Shown here piece by piece: positions 1 to 13,143 of a DNA stretch of 64,000 nt (the first letter of the stretch is position 1; each line of letters starts with the position of its first letter). The stretch covers positions 3,404,001 to 3,468,000 of the forward strand of contig BSYO01000003.1 of assembly GCA_033239525.1 (NCBI GenBank), given 5' to 3'. The position numbers and the translations under genes were made by a program. This DNA comes from Nepenthes gracilis. Its lineage: Eukaryota > Streptophyta > Magnoliopsida > Caryophyllales > Nepenthaceae. Below the pieces are notes generated by a model, which did no database searches, was not told the origin of the DNA, and was given only the letters and a program-made list of their open reading frames with translations.

Positions 1-2074
1 GAACTGTCCTATGATTATTTGCGAGTGTTCGGATGTAAAGCATTCGTGCACGTTCCAAGAGATGAAAGGACGAAACTAGAGCTAAAGACGATACAATATG
101 TCTTTCTGGGCTATGGAGATGATGAATTGGGTTACAGATTTTATGATCCTGCCACAAGGAAACTAGTCCAGTCAAGAGATGTAACATTTGCCGAGAATGA
201 GACGATTGAAGACATTGACAGGAAGGCAAATTGTAATAATAAACAGACGGACAAAGTAAGCATCGAAGATGTCTGTTTTGTATCAGAGACAGTTTCAGAC
301 TGTCAACAGAGAATTGACCGGCTTGGCGGTCCTGAAGCAATTGAAGATACCGGAGAGGAGGTCATAGTGCCTGATAATAACCAAACTGAAGCCATGTCTC
401 AACCGGCTGAAGAAGTCGCTATTAGACGATCCTTCCGAAATAGACAACCGACTGTTCGTCTGTCCTCCAGTGAGTATGTAATGCTGACTGATGCCGGTGA
501 GCCTGAAGATTATGAAGAGGTTATGAACGGCGAAGGCATGGAGAAATGGCTGGAGGCCATGAAGGATGAGATGAGTTCTCTTCATGAGAACCATACCTTT
601 AATCTTGTTAAACTTCCTAAGGGGAAGAAGGTACTGAAGAATAAATGGGTCTTCCGGTTGAAAGCGGACGAGAACACCAAGGAGCCAAGGTACAAAGCTC
701 GACTAGTGGTTAAAGGTTTCGGACAACGAAAAGGAATTGATTTTGATGAGATATTTACTCCGGTAGTGAAAATATCTTCCATACGAGTGGTACTGGGCCT
801 GGCTGCCGCCCAGGACCTTGAGGTGGAGCAGATGGATGTCCGAACTGCATTCCTCCATTGAGAGCTTAAGGAGGAGATTTACATGAAACAGCCCGAAGGT
901 TTTGAGGCTAAAGGAAAGGAACAACTTGTCTGCCACTTGAAGAAAAGTCTGTATGGCTTGAAGTAAGCTCCTCGGCAGTGGTACAAGAAAGTCGAGTCTG
1001 TTATGTCCGGCCAAGGATACCGACGGACTACTCGTGACCACTGTGTATTTGTGTAGAGGTTTGCTGATGATGATTTTGTTATCCTTCTCTTATATATGGA
1101 TGACATGTTGATAGTTGGACGGAATATTGACCGGATAAAAGAAGTTAAAAGAGCAGCTTGGACGGTCATTTTCCATGAAGGACCTTGGATCGGCAAAATA
1201 AATTCTAGGAGTCAGAATTATACGCGATCGGAAGGCTAGAAAATTGTGGCTGTCTCAAGAAAATTATCTTGAGAAAGTGCTCCAACGGTTCAATATGGAC
1301 AAGTTGAAGCCCGTGAGCACACCCTTGGCGAATCATTACAAGCTGAGCACTCATCAATGTCCGTCCTCGGATGACGAGAAAAGATACATGAAAGGCGTGC
1401 CCTATTCCTCAGCTGTGGAAAGTTTTATGTATGCTTTGGTGTGTACCAGACCGGACATAGCTCATGCTGTCGGAACAGTTAGCCGTTTTCTATCGAATCC
1501 GGGCAATGAGCACTGGTCTGCGGTGAAATAGATCATTGGATACATTTAAGGAACTTCCAAGAGGTGCTTGTGTCTTGGAAGTGACATATCACAGTTGGTG
1601 GGATATTCAAATGCGGACATGGCCGGAGACATTGACACACGCAAATCTAAATCGGGTTATTTGATAAAATTTACGGGCGGTGTAGTTTCTTGGCAATCCA
1701 AGCTACAAAAATGTGTAACTCTATCCACAACTGAAGCCGAATATATTGCAATTATAAAGACGTGTAAGGAGATGTTGTGGATGAAGGAATTTATTCAGGA
1801 ATTAGGTCTTCAACAAGAGAAGTACAGTGTACTCTGTGATAGTCAGAGTGCAATACATCTCTACAAGAATTCTTCATTTCACTCAAGATCCAAGCATATT
1901 GATGTTCGGTACCATTGGGTGAGGGACGTGCTGGAAGCTGGTCTATTATCACTGGGGAATATTGGTACTGAAGACAATGGAGCAGACATGATGACTAAGA
2001 TTCTAACAAGAGGAAAGAATGAGGCATGCTGCAAGATAGCCGGGCTTATGGATCCAACTTCCTCACGGTCGTGA
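1..2074 (+). pseudogene. copia pol relic: integrase C-terminus, RT, RNase H
   Basis: The frame is open from base 1 and reads the integrase C-terminal segment (FGCKAFVHVPRDE, VFLGYG), a variable linker, then the RT start (WLEAMKDEM, LPKGKKVLKNKWVFRLK, ARLVVKGFGQ). Breaks seen: stop at 859-861, another inside the LYGLK-APRQW motif near 964, another near 1054, and a frame change near 1142 followed by a stop near 1198. The RT active site reads YMDDM (about 1093-1107). From 1244 the frame continues with WLSQENYLEKVL, a stop at 1529 and one near 1547. RNase H then follows (ADMAGD, SKSGYLIKF, STTEAEYIA, HIDVRYHWVRD) to 2074. About six stops and one shift, with motifs still easy to read, suggest a fairly recent death. 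Confidence 0.93.
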
Positions 2075-2083
2075 GGGAAAGTT

Positions 2084-2773
2084 TGTTGGGGATCACTCCC
2101 GTAAAGAAGCTCTTGTAATCGAATAACTTGGGCGGAGCACAAAGGTGCCGTTTTATAAATAAAAGAAATTTCGGTCAACAAGTATGTTGATCGGATGTTG
2201 GCCGGATGGGCGGCTGACGGGGAGTTGACCGGTTTGGCGGTGAAGTAAGCCAGTTTCACTAAAAGTTTCCAAAAGAGCAAATTGCAGACGATCAATAGAG
2301 GTGTTGACCGATCTTGTGAAAAACGCGGCGGCCAACTGTGCGCCGCTCGCCAGGCAATACAGGACAGTGCCAGCTCAGCAGATTTTCTGGAGATATATGA
2401 TCTCAGACAGTTTTGCAGGAGCCATATTTTTGGACAGGGGAATATTCATATTGTTGGAAGGAATTGTTTCTGTCATTTTATGTGTTAAATATTGCCCCAT
2501 ATATATTTTTTATGTATGTAGAGTGACGGTGCACCAGTGCGTGAGTGTAAGAGAAAAACGGTGAATGAGTGCTCTTCGATTTCTTTTTATTCTCTATTGT
2601 TGTCTCCAAAATCTTACATAGTGAAATTCATTTCTGTGGACGGTTCGTCCCGTGATTTTTCCCTTGATTGAGAAGGGTTTTCCACATAAAAATCATGTAT
2701 TCATTGTTCTTCTTTACTCTCATTTCTTACTGTCTCGTTTAATCGGGAAGGTAATCCGCCCTCTTCACCAACA
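2084..2773 (+). repeat. 3' LTR of the first copia element
   Basis: Begins TGTTGG directly after the purine tract GTGAGGGAAAG and ends CCAACA, the same inverted terminal motif as the second copia element. The middle and end resemble that element's LTR (the segment around GAAGGGTTTTCCAC). A TATA-like TATAAATA lies near 2154. The boundaries rest on the TG...CA motif and the comparison, not on a second LTR. Confidence 0.75.
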
Positions 2774-3230
2774 CCCCGGCCACCATCACCTAATAGCATA
2801 CCGGTTTCTTGTGGAATTTCCACCCTCCTTTTTTAATCTTCGTCTTCCATCTCTGTCATATAACAGCAAACCAGGAAGAAAGAAAGAAAACGATGGCCCT
2901 ATTATTACCTGGTGAAAGTTGTCAACACAATTAAAAGTGTTTGTAGAGAGAGACGTGAACTGCATGTACCTGGTTTTCTTCAGCCATTGGAGGAACTTGG
3001 CCAAAGAAACTAGACCTTGATAACATAACCTGCAAAAACGGTGATTAAGACGAAGACGAAGATGATGGGCATTCCTGCTTTTATATTTTTAAGCAATCCC
3101 TCTTTCTCCTTCCCTCTCAAGATTGTGTGGTGATGGCTTCCATCGACATCCCGACTGTATTTCCATTGACATTGTATCTCTTTGGATAATGCTTCAACCA
3201 CGTATATGGCTCAAAATCAACAATAATCCT
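2774..3230 (-). other. Unclassified moderately GC-rich segment next to the LTR
   Basis: Just outside the copia LTR the base composition is more gene-like than the spacer beyond 3231. On the minus strand two open stretches occur (3010-3201, ending in a hydrophobic run that could span a membrane, and 2786-3004). Neither matches a family I know, and the first lacks a convincing start. It could be the truncated end of a host gene interrupted by the copia insertion, or chance. I assign no function. Confidence 0.15.
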
Positions 3231-6200
3231 GTCACTTTTCTCTCTTCTTTTTCTTCCTTCAGATTTTCTTTCTTTGTAGTTGATGAATCATAAAAAAAAA
3301 TAATCATTATTTTAAAAATATTTTTGAAACACCTTCAAATAATATATATATATGGATTTACTCTGTAATTAAATGGATGAGATATTAAAGAATTCAAAGT
3401 ATTTTTTACCAGGGAAAAAAAAAGGTTACCATGAGAGGTAGGCCCCCTCAACCCTAATTGTGATGGTAGACCTTCTTTTGTGGGTTGCCAACAAGAATAG
3501 GGGAGCTATGACACCGTACAGACGTACAATTGCTGCGGCGTCCAATGGAGTTATTGAATTTAAAATTTAACGGTCCATATTTTTTTTATAAAATAATAAT
3601 AATAATAATAATAAATATTTTTTTATATATAAAAAATGTAAACTATTGGATCTCAAATTCAATGATACCGTTGGCATTGGGGACGCTGTGATATCCGTAC
3701 ACATCGCAACATCCCATGTTTTGGTTGCCAAGTACCTCATCACTTCTTCTGCATTAGATTTCATGTTGGTCTCACCGGTTGGTCCCTTCCATTCATGTTG
3801 GCGGTATCTGGTATGAAATAGTGATAATTTATTTAATTATAGATTAACTCCCTAAAACATAATTTATTATTTGCCGGATAAATTAATTAACCCCATTCAA
3901 AATTTTCATATAAATAAAAAATATATATATAAATATATTAATAATTGAAATAAAAAATTTTAATGACCCTATAAAATATATTTATTTGTCATTGTAACTT
4001 ATTTATATCTACTTTTATTAGAAATAATGATATAATTATTTTAAATTTACTTTTTATAATAATTGAAATTATAAAAATTATTATGAGAATTTACCGATCC
4101 ACCCTGATTGTTCCGATGAAGTTTTAAGGTATGTTTAGATATTTATAAATGAGTGTTATGATCATATTTTAGAAATAAGCAAATTACATAATATGTGGAA
4201 TTATTTGTTCCCAAGCAAGTAGGAGTAAGTTTGGTTGTATAAAAATTTAAACAAGAAAAACTTAGAAAAATTACTTTTCTTAAATATTTATATGTTAATA
4301 CGAATTTTTATTTTTATTTTTTTATACAATTCAAATATATGGGTATTTTTTTTTTATTTTTTTCAAAGAATAAAAAATCTTCTAAAATCAAATTGACCCT
4401 CAAGATTAAAAAAAATAATTATTTTTATACTTTACCGATACAAATAGTAAAAACTCATTGCGTTAGGTGATATAAATGAAATTAAACAATAAAATCTGAT
4501 GAAAATTAAATGTTTTTATTAGGAAATATATATTTTCCATAAAAAAAACTATAAATAAGCAGAGTTAATTAAATAATGAAGAACATTTTTTATAACTTTT
4601 TGTTGGGCTTTTGGGCCCAAACTTATAATCAAACCCACAGAAATAACAACGTGAAAAAAAAAAAGCTCTCCCATAATGAAGGCGAACATTTATAAAAATA
4701 GAGTTGTTATAAGGATATTTTTGATATTTTTAAATATTTAAGTATTTTATTTATTTATCCATATTAATAATTTATAAATAATTTCAAAAACATATAAACA
4801 TGCCCACATCTCTTAACAATTGCTTGAACAAGTCAAAAAGATCTAGAAATAGGGATGGTATCCGTTGGGGAGTTCAGATTCAAATTCAACCCAATTTTTA
4901 AAACCCAGGAGTCAAATGAAATCACAATATGTAAAATTTACTAATTTGAGTTATACCAAAATCTAAGTTGAGCCAAAAACTATTTTTTCCTCTTAAATAA
5001 ATATTTGAAAATTTTCTGTATTTAAACATAAAACAATTGATCTCATACAAATTTTTTTAAAAATATTGTTATATTATTAAATGAGAATATAAATATCTAA
5101 ATATTTAATTTTATAAGGCAATTGATATTCTCATGATTTCCCAACTCATTAATATTTCTCATTTTAAACTTAGAATCTATATCATACAAAAATCAAATAA
5201 AATATAAACATTACTTTTATATATAAATATACACATCATGGTCGGATTTGGATTGAGCATAGAAAATCATCTCCCATAACCAAATACGATAATTCGGGTT
5301 TCACCCAAAGTCACGGCGAACCAGATCAAAGAGGGTAAATTTTAATAAAATTATATAAAATCATAAGGAATTCGGATTGTTGTGCCATCTAGATTTGAAA
5401 TGAAGAAAAATGTAAAATATGAGGGCCCAAACCTTCATCCAATCTGTTACTGTCGGCCATGATGGCCCGTTTTAGAATAGCCTGGTGGCAGCCCAATTAG
5501 GAAAATATTATCAACTCAAAGCCCATGCAGCCCAATCGTTGAAATTACATCCACTTTTATCGTTTTGGTCCACATTTCTTTTTCTTTTTCTTTTTTAAAT
5601 AAACGATGCTGGAACAGTAGAAAGGTGTCAAAAATATTGTTATATTTTAAATTTGAGTTAATTTTATCCATATTAATTTTTTTAAATGACATATTATGGT
5701 TCAAAAATTATGTTAGCGTTATCAATTAAAGAGTCTGAGAGGAGATGAAAGGGAAGTGGGTAAAATTTAACATTTATAAAAGATTGAATATATATATATA
5801 TAGCATTTTTATTGTTGTTTATAGTATGAGTATTTAAATATTTTATTATTTTTTTACAAAATAATAAAAAAAATTTGTCCTATATATCTCATAAAAATTA
5901 AGCACCAACTGTTAAATATTCATAGGTCCAACGATTGCGTAGGGAGGAGTTGGCAGCAACTCTTTCACGGCGTTGTGGATGGGCCAAATTTTCCATTAAT
6001 TTTAATTGGTAAAATGGATCTTATTTCATAATTTATATAATAGAAATAAAAAATTAAATATGAACATATATTATTTTAAATAAAAATATTTTAAAAAATT
6101 TAAAAAGTTTATAGTAATTGAGGCACCAAATACAAATCTAAGTCTTCTAAAACATACAAGTCAAATAAGCTTGTCCATGCTCAATAAATTATGGCAAGCA

Positions 6201-6397
6201 TTGTTGGTCTTTCTAATTGGACTATCGTATGACAGATACATTATAATTATAAATATAAATATATAAATATAAATAATATATATATAATGAGGGCACAATT
6301 ATCTAACCTAATTTGTTGTCAAAACAGTAATGATTAAATTTTAAAATTAAATTTAAAATTAAATATCTTTGAAAAAATATTATTGAGTTTTAATTTC
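3231..6397. other. AT-rich intergenic spacer, no gene seen
   Basis: Very AT-rich sequence with poly-A/T runs, an AAT microsatellite near 3592-3615 and scattered short higher-GC patches (for example 3430-3550 and 5420-5540). Open frames are short and low-complexity. I see no coding domain, RNA gene or intact transposon. Confidence 0.6.
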
Positions 6398-6624
6398 ATG
6401 CCTAATAAAGTCTTACACGAGGATTGTGATGAATCAAATGAACCAAAAATTGTCCTAAGCTCTGATCGAGTGAGTAAATAAATGAGCAGGTATCTTTTGA
6501 AAGAGCCATCAATGATATTTTGATTGAAAATATGTTACCTGATTATTTAAATAATTATTTGTCTTTTACCTCATATGGCTTGACTTTTTACAGCAAAACT
6601 CAGAGCTATCTATTAAAAGATTAA

Positions 6625-6827
6625 GGAGGCTCTATTTTTTAAAGGATGAAGATATTTTTTTACCTTAATTTGAATTATTTATTTTTAAATTAGTGATTAT
6701 AATTTAACTATTTTTTAAAAAAATAAAAAAAATAATTAAAATTAATTATTAAATTATAATAATTTATTTAAAGATAAACAGGTAGAATTAAATAAAAAAA
6801 TACCTATATTTTTAAAAAATGCAGCCT
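6625..6827. mobile_element. MITE-like inverted-repeat element, copy A
   Basis: Left end GGAGGCTCTATTTTTTAAA and right end TTTAAAAAATGCAGCCT are imperfect inverted repeats enclosing AT-rich sequence. There is no coding capacity. Ends and interior match copies at 7173-7374 and 29348-29560, so this is a dispersed family and not a chance palindrome. Target duplication is unclear; TTAA/ATTAA occurs at the edges. Confidence 0.6.
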
Positions 6828-7172
6828 ATTAAAAGTTTATAACGTAGAGAGATTGTCGTGGTTAAAGATTTACACAATCAAGACTGACATATCATATATT
6901 TTCATACATATTGTGCGAAACATATTTTTTTTTATTCTATTATAATGCTTAATAAAGTTTTACATGAGAATTATAATGAATTGAATGGACCAAAAATTGT
7001 CCTAAGCTCTAATCGAGTGAGTAAATAGATGAGTAGGTATCTTTTGAGAGAGGCATCAATGATATTTGATTGAAAATATGTTGCCCAATTATTTAGGTAA
7101 TTATTTGTCTTTTTTAACTCATAGGGCTTGACTTTTTATAGCAAAACTCAAAGCTATCTATTAAAACGTTAA

Positions 7173-7374
7173 GGAGGCTCTATTTTTAAAAAAGATGAAG
7201 ATATTTTTTTATCTTAATTTAGATTATTTATTTTTAAATTAATAATTATAGTATAACTATTTTTTAAAAAATAAAAATTAATTATAATTAATTATTAAAT
7301 TATAATAATTTATTTAAAAATAACAGGTAAGATTAAATAAAAAAAATACCTACATCTTTAAAAAAATGCAACCT
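7173..7374. mobile_element. MITE-like inverted-repeat element, copy B
   Basis: Same element as 6625-6827, carried in the second unit of the 547-bp duplication (left end GGAGGCTCTATTTTTAAA, right end near ATGCAACCT). Copies A and B probably descend from one insertion multiplied by the duplication. Confidence 0.6.
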
Positions 7375-7479
7375 ATTAAAGGTTTATAACGTAAAGTCAT
7401 TGTTGTGGCTAAAGATTTGCACAATCATGACTAACGTATAATATCTTCTCACATATGTTGTATGAAACACGTTTTTTTT

Positions 7480-7777
7480 ATTCTATGATAATGATACAAA
7501 CCAAATATCAAATTTGTGTCTATAATTTATATACATTCTTGATCAGTTAATATTAAATTAATTTAAGTATTGAAAGATTATTCTATGATAATGACACAAA
7601 CCAAATATCAAACTTGTGTCTATAATTTATATACATTCTTGATCAGTTAACATTAAATTAATTTAAGTATTGAAAGATTATTCTATGATAATGACACAAA
7701 CCAAATACCAAACTTGTGTCTACAATTTATATATATTCTTGATCAGTTAATATTAAATTAATTTAAGTATTGAAAGA
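7480..7777. repeat. 100-bp tandem array, 3 units
   Basis: Units start at 7480, 7580 and 7680, each opening with ATTCTATGATAATGA and carrying CTTGTGTCTA...TTCTTGATCAGTTAA...AAGTATTGAAAGA. They differ by only a few bases. The array follows directly on the 547-bp duplication, and its opening motif is the one that closes those units. Confidence 0.93.
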
Positions 7778-9712
7778 AACTTTTAGAAACACAAATCAAT
7801 ATCCTATGACATTCAATTTATATTTATAACGTGCATAACTTGCGTTGGTTAATTTAAAGCTTGCTTTTTTGGTTGTAGCTAATATTTATTCAAGCATTAT
7901 AACTAAATTGAACTTGTAGTAAAAGATGATATAACATATTTAAGTCTACAATCTGTTAAATTTAAGCTCTATTCCTATTAATTTTCTACTGTCACAATTT
8001 TTATTTTTTTTAAAGAATGCTATAATCCGATAACACCAAAAATTGGAGGGGGAAGTAGGTAGAATGTTGATGCTCGAGGTGTTGCTTGACATGCTTGGGC
8101 ATTGATTGTACCAATTTGTTAAGATCAATAAAAGTTAATTACTTACTAAAAATAATAATATTTTTTTTCATAAATATTACCCTCATATTCTAGTTGTTAA
8201 TTATTTTTATTTTTTATATTAAAAATTCAAGAATAGTTTTTCTTATTAAAAATTACAAACCAGAAAATAAATATAGTTAGAAAATAGTTAGTTATTTATT
8301 TAAATATTAGTTTCCTATAAATATAATCTGTCTAAATACATCATAAAGGACTAAAATAAAAAATAATTAAATAATAGAAGATGCTACACAATTAAAAAAA
8401 AATGTGGCAGAAATAGATAACGCGTACGCCTATTACAAGCCATATGGTCCATGCCCTAAAATTAAAACAATACCAATTATTAGACCCTTTGATGGCACTT
8501 TAAGCATTTATTAAGAAGCTAACACCCCTTAATTAATAAGTACATCCCCTTCCCTCCTTGCTGTATATTGCCAGTAATGAAGAACAATACACTCTAAATA
8601 TTTGGTTGGTCAAATGCAATCTTAAAAATAATTTAAAAAAAAAAAAACCCAAGAGACTAATATATATCCCCTTGGATCAACAGGCAACCCTGACCTAACA
8701 CCGTTAAAGAATTAGTCTTATAATCTAAAAATTACAATATAGTACAAAATTTTATGATTTAAATCTTGATTAACCAATCTATAATTTATTTTAAATACTT
8801 TGGGCCACTTTATATATATATATATATATATAATCTAATTAATATGTTTTGACATTTTGAAGTGATGGGATGAGGTAACCTGATGATCTTGTACAAGTGA
8901 TTTAATAAATTTTTCTTTTGTTTCAATGAATTCTATTCAATTTTTATAATGTTATACTTAAGTTTGATCAGGTAAGGTCATAGAAAATCTGCTGAAAATG
9001 GTAACGTTGGAGTAAATCTAAACTTGGTCAAGCATTGATATGTCAGCTATTCAAGCGTTTGGCAAACTTTTAAGGTTCAAAGGGTATATTCGTTAGTCAA
9101 TTTTTGTTAGAACTTTTTTGAAAAATTTAAAAATTAAACAATATTGTAAAATTTATAAATGGGTCTAGCCGTTTTAACCATAAAAATATTTTTTTGAAAT
9201 CATATTGAATAAGTTATCAATAATAATAATACATACACACATATGTATAGATTATATATATGTCTTTTTACCGTAAAATTTAAAATCAAACGTAGTTTTT
9301 AAACCAGATGTTAAACTTTTGAAATTAACTTTCAAAAGTAGAAGTATTAATTTATTTTTATTTTTGTTATTCTAAATCAATTTTATTTTAAAAGACATAT
9401 GAATGTACATATTTATTATCAAAATTTAATTATACTTTTTTTTTAATTATTTTATCTGGGGCATTTTCTAACTTAATATATTTCCAACATTCTCTCATTC
9501 AATTGTTTGTCCATCCACAGCTTCCATTTTCCCTTCGAATTTAACTACACATTCTACGCACGATTTAAGCTCACTTGCGCATTCCAATAACAATTCATGG
9601 GTCTCTCCGGTGCATAAACTTAAAACTTAATCATGAGACGTAATAAAAGCTGTTAAAATAGTCAGGTTGGATTATTATAGAAATATGCCTATAAAATTAC
9701 ATTATAAAGTGT
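7778..9712. other. AT-rich intergenic spacer, no gene seen
   Basis: Contains a TA microsatellite (8811-8832) and long A/T runs. A small GC rise at 9480-9620 has no usable open frame. No domain, RNA gene or transposon is recognised. Confidence 0.6.
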
Positions 9713-9974
9713 AGAACTAATAAACCAATGAAAGAGTCGATAGTGTAGGATATTTTATGTCCAAACAAATAGTAGAGGTATATGCCTGCAAAATAAACAT
9801 CTAAAGGATTCTAACTATCTACACATTATATGATATCTTATATCCTACTACTATAATCAATAAAGTCATCATTATCTTAAGAGATTTTTGATTGAATCCT
9901 TAATATACCAATTAGGCGGAATTAATAAGTTCAGAAGTTGAAAAATATAACATCTACTAGCGCGCATCAAATGA

Positions 9975-10009
<35 letters not shown>

Positions 10010-11163
10010 TATATACACAAATGTATGTATGTATGTGCGTGTGTATGTATATATGTGCATGTCTAGTATAATTTGTGACACAAAAATGGCTAATATTATG
10101 TGGTATAATATTTTTTAATATGTCTTTTTAAATTTAAATTAGTATTCTTATATGATCATAAATTACGCTTCTAGTTTTAGATTGATAAATTTTAAAAACA
10201 TATATATTATTCAAAGGGATATTGATAATAACCAATATCTAAAATAATATATTTTTATTATTTTACTGATAATAAAATTATTATATTATTTTTATAATTT
10301 AATAATATAAAATTAAATATTAATGATGTACCTAAGTATATATTTAAATATTTTGGATTCAATTCCTTTCTTTTTTATTCTTAACTTTTTTAATAGTGGT
10401 CACAAAAGTGTATAAAGGATATGGGTCGAGGCCCTCTAATAGAAAGGTTAATTCAATCCCTTTTAATAGTAACAAACCGATCAATATTGGATGGCTGGGG
10501 TCTTATTTTTTAACCAAAAAAAAAAAGTAGCCTTATTTTTTAAAAAAAGAAATACAATTGTTTGACTAATATGGGAAAATTCTAATTGAAAAAAAAATTG
10601 AATCAATATTTTTTTCGGCAAATTAGGGACCCCGAAGGCTAAAAATGATACGTATGGATGGGGTTTTGGGAAAATCATTAATATCAAAAAATTAAAATAG
10701 AAAGTTAATAAAAATTCATTTCTGCCAAATCTTTAAAAAATTGCCATCATTATGCCAAAAAAGAAGAAAAAAAAAAACCCTACCATTATTCATAATATAT
10801 AATATAGAATTTTGTTATTTATAGTGTAAGAAGATAATTAATTTTTAGTTACATAAATTTATTTCTTTTTATCAAAGATTAGGTCTATTAAAAAAATAAC
10901 ATATCTATTAAAATATAACAAATTTATACAAGATTATAATGTTTAATTATTTTAACAAATTAATAAATATCTATGATGTTAAATAGTTCTAATTTATATA
11001 TAGTCTTTCTACTTCACCTCGCCAAACACAAAAATATTTTCCCTTGGACGATCGAGCGACGTGCAAGGGATTTCCACGAGTGTTCAAGCCAATTTCTTCA
11101 TCCACAAAAATCCTTTACCTGGAAAGAAGACAAACTACAGTTGATCAATTGTTGAGAATTGTT
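9713..11163. repeat. Segmental duplication, longer copy
   Basis: Blocks here recur in the same order at 11164-12044: TTTTATGTCCAAACAA, GCCTGCAAAATnAACATCTAAAGGATTCTAA, AATCATTAATATCAAAAAATT, and an end block with AAAnATTTTCCCTTG and TTCAAGCCAATTTC. This copy carries extra sequence, including a TA microsatellite (9979-10007) and about 340 bases at 10072-10414 that the other copy lacks. No family or coding domain is recognised. Confidence 0.75.
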
Positions 11164-12044
11164 GGATAGTAATAATAAACCAGCGATGGAGTAGATAGTG
11201 TATGCTGTTTTATGTCCAAACAACTTGTAGAAATACATGCCTGCAAAATTAACATCTAAAGGATTCTAAGTATCCAAATTATGTGATATCTTATATCTAT
11301 ATTTATATGTATATATGTGTGTATGTATGTGCATGTCTAATATGGGTTTGGGCCCTCAAAAAAAGATGTTGATTCAATCCCTTTCAATAACAACAATCTG
11401 ATAAATACTGAATTGTTAAAATTATTTTTTAACCAAAAATAAGTAACTTTACTTGTTTTAAAGAATTAATATAATTATTTGATTATTATTGGATAATTCT
11501 GATTGTAAAAAGTTGAATTAATCTCTCTTTTAAAAGGTTAGGTTCCTGGAATCTAAAAATGATATGTATAAATGTAGTTTTGGAGAAATCATTAATATCA
11601 AAAAATTGAAATAGAAAGTTAAATGAAATTTCTTTCTAGCAAATCTTTAAAAAATTTCCCTTATTATCTAAAAATACACCCATCATTATCTATAATATAT
11701 AATATATAATTTTATCATTTATAGTGCAAGAAAATATTCAATTTGTAAATTATATAGATTTACTTCTTTTTATCAAAGATTGGAACCATTGAAAAATAAT
11801 ATATATGAGAAAATATAAAAAAATAAATTTTAGTTATTTTAATAAATTAATAAATATGTATTATATGAAATAGTTCTAATATTTATATATCCTTCCTACT
11901 TTATCTTGTCAAACATCCAAAAACATTTTCCCTTGTGCAAGGGCTCTCCACAAATGTTCAAGCCAATTTCATTATCCACGAAATCCTTTCCCTACAAAGA
12001 AAACAAATTATATTTGATTATTTGTTGAGAATTGTTTGGTTCAA
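11164..12044. repeat. Segmental duplication, shorter copy
   Basis: Second, diverged copy of 9713-11163, directly abutting it. Both copies end in TTGTTGAGAATTGTT. The direct, adjacent arrangement indicates tandem duplication followed by unequal insertion or deletion. Confidence 0.75.
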
Positions 12045-12383
12045 CAATAATTTAAGATGATTTGTATCTGTCGATTTATATATGATGCCCAAATTGATCA
12101 CATTAGTCTCAAGGGCAAGCTTTCGTATCACATAGCCCAAGAATGAGTTCAATAATTGAATTTCGTAAGTAATCCAAATAACTCAGGTCAATCAATCAAA
12201 TTTTTAAGTGATTGAAATTTTAGAATCGAGTCTATTTATTGAGATAGTTAATATTAAACTAAAAATGTGAGTCAAAGCATGTCATGTTCCTTCTCTATGT
12301 AAGAGGCCCCCACACTTTACCGATATACGTTTTAGCTAAAAATCTATCAAAAAAGCATGATCAATAAATTTTCACATCACTCC
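12045..12383. other. Left flank of the complete copia element
   Basis: Spacer that was continuous with 17986 onward before the copia insertion. It ends with the target duplication ACTCC (12379-12383). No gene is seen. Confidence 0.6.
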
Positions 12384-13141
12384 TGTTGGGGTCACTTCCG
12401 AGTGGCATTATGTCCGCGGACTCCATTGAAAGAATGGACGAGGACTTGTGTTGAAGTGTCAAGTTCGAAAGGACTAGTGGACGAGGACTTCTTCAGGTGT
12501 CATGTCCGAGCGGTTGCTGAGGACGAGGATGAAGAGTCCAGAATCGTAGGCGTTGACTCTATCAACGTAGGCCTGCATGTGGCCGTATTTGCAGGTGGAT
12601 TGGTCACCCACTCTGATTGGATGTTGCAGCGGCTGCAACTTCCCAAGGACGGGCTGCCGCCCGACACGCCAAGCATGCGCTGTCATAGAGGCCTAGGCGA
12701 GGTCTCCCGAGACCTACTTGAAAGAGGGGTGAGTGGACACGCCACCCTTTGTGTATATAAAGAAACTTGTTACCCTTGCTGAAAGGTGTGCGCTAGAATT
12801 GGGACATTTTGAGTTCTAAGAGCCTTAATGGCTGTGGGCAAATTTTGTTGTAAAGATAGAGAGAGATACACTTTGAGAGATGAAGGTTGTACACTTGAGA
12901 TTGTTTTCTTTCGTTAGAGTTTGAGTAGCCAACACTTGTAAACAATTCTCTTATAGTACATTTCTTCGTGGTTTTTCCCATGGTTTAAGAAGGGTTTTCC
13001 ACGTTAAAACTTGTGTGTTCTCTTTTCTTTTCTATCCTTACTTTCCTTGCCGTCCGAGTGCTCTGCTCTATGTGCTGTCCGAGAACTCTTGTCCGCTCTA
13101 TCACCGTGCAGTCCGAGTGCTTTCCGCGTTTTGCGCCAACA
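12384..13141 (+). repeat. 5' LTR of the complete copia element
   Basis: 758 bases, TGTTGG...CCAACA. It carries a TATA-like box near 12754 upstream of the inferred RNA start. It matches the 3' LTR almost throughout, with small indels and substitutions. Confidence 0.95.
12754..12762 (+). promoter_or_regulatory. TATA-like box in the 5' LTR
   Basis: TATATAAAG, preserved in the 3' LTR near 17590. Position within the LTR fits the U3 promoter of copia elements; activity is inferred only. Confidence 0.6.
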
Positions 13142-13143
13142 AG

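Larger units (their letters stand above)
1..2773 (+). mobile_element. Partial Ty1-copia (Tork/Tnt1-like) retrotransposon, 3' part
   Basis: Right-hand part of a copia element whose 5' end lies outside the window. In order it shows the end of integrase, reverse transcriptase, RNase H, a purine-rich tract (about 2071-2083) and one LTR (2084-2773). The domain order integrase, RT, RNase H is that of Ty1-copia. Its proteins are closely related to those of the second copia element at 12384-17980 (shared integrase C-terminal FGCKAFVHVPRDER, similar LTR ends), so both belong to one family. Stops and a frameshift mark it as non-autonomous. The target duplication cannot be tested because the left end is missing. 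Confidence 0.93.
6398..7479. repeat. Tandem duplication, about 547 bp x 2, carrying a MITE
   Basis: Two adjacent diverged copies start at about 6398 and 6945. Each opens with a TAATAAAG...TTACA block, passes through the shared stretch CCAAAAATTGTCCTAAGCTC, contains an AT-rich inverted-repeat element (6625-6827 and 7173-7374), and closes at a TTATTCTATnATAATG junction. The same spacing and order of blocks in both copies shows that the unit was duplicated after the MITE had inserted. Confidence 0.85.

Noticed and set aside
7480..7777. Regular 100-bp array considered as a CRISPR.
   Set aside because: Units are similar over the full length with no unique spacers, and the genome is that of a plant.
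12357..12782. 141-codon frame at the start of the complete copia element.
   Set aside because: It lies in the LTR (U3), which recurs at the other end, and is not a gene.
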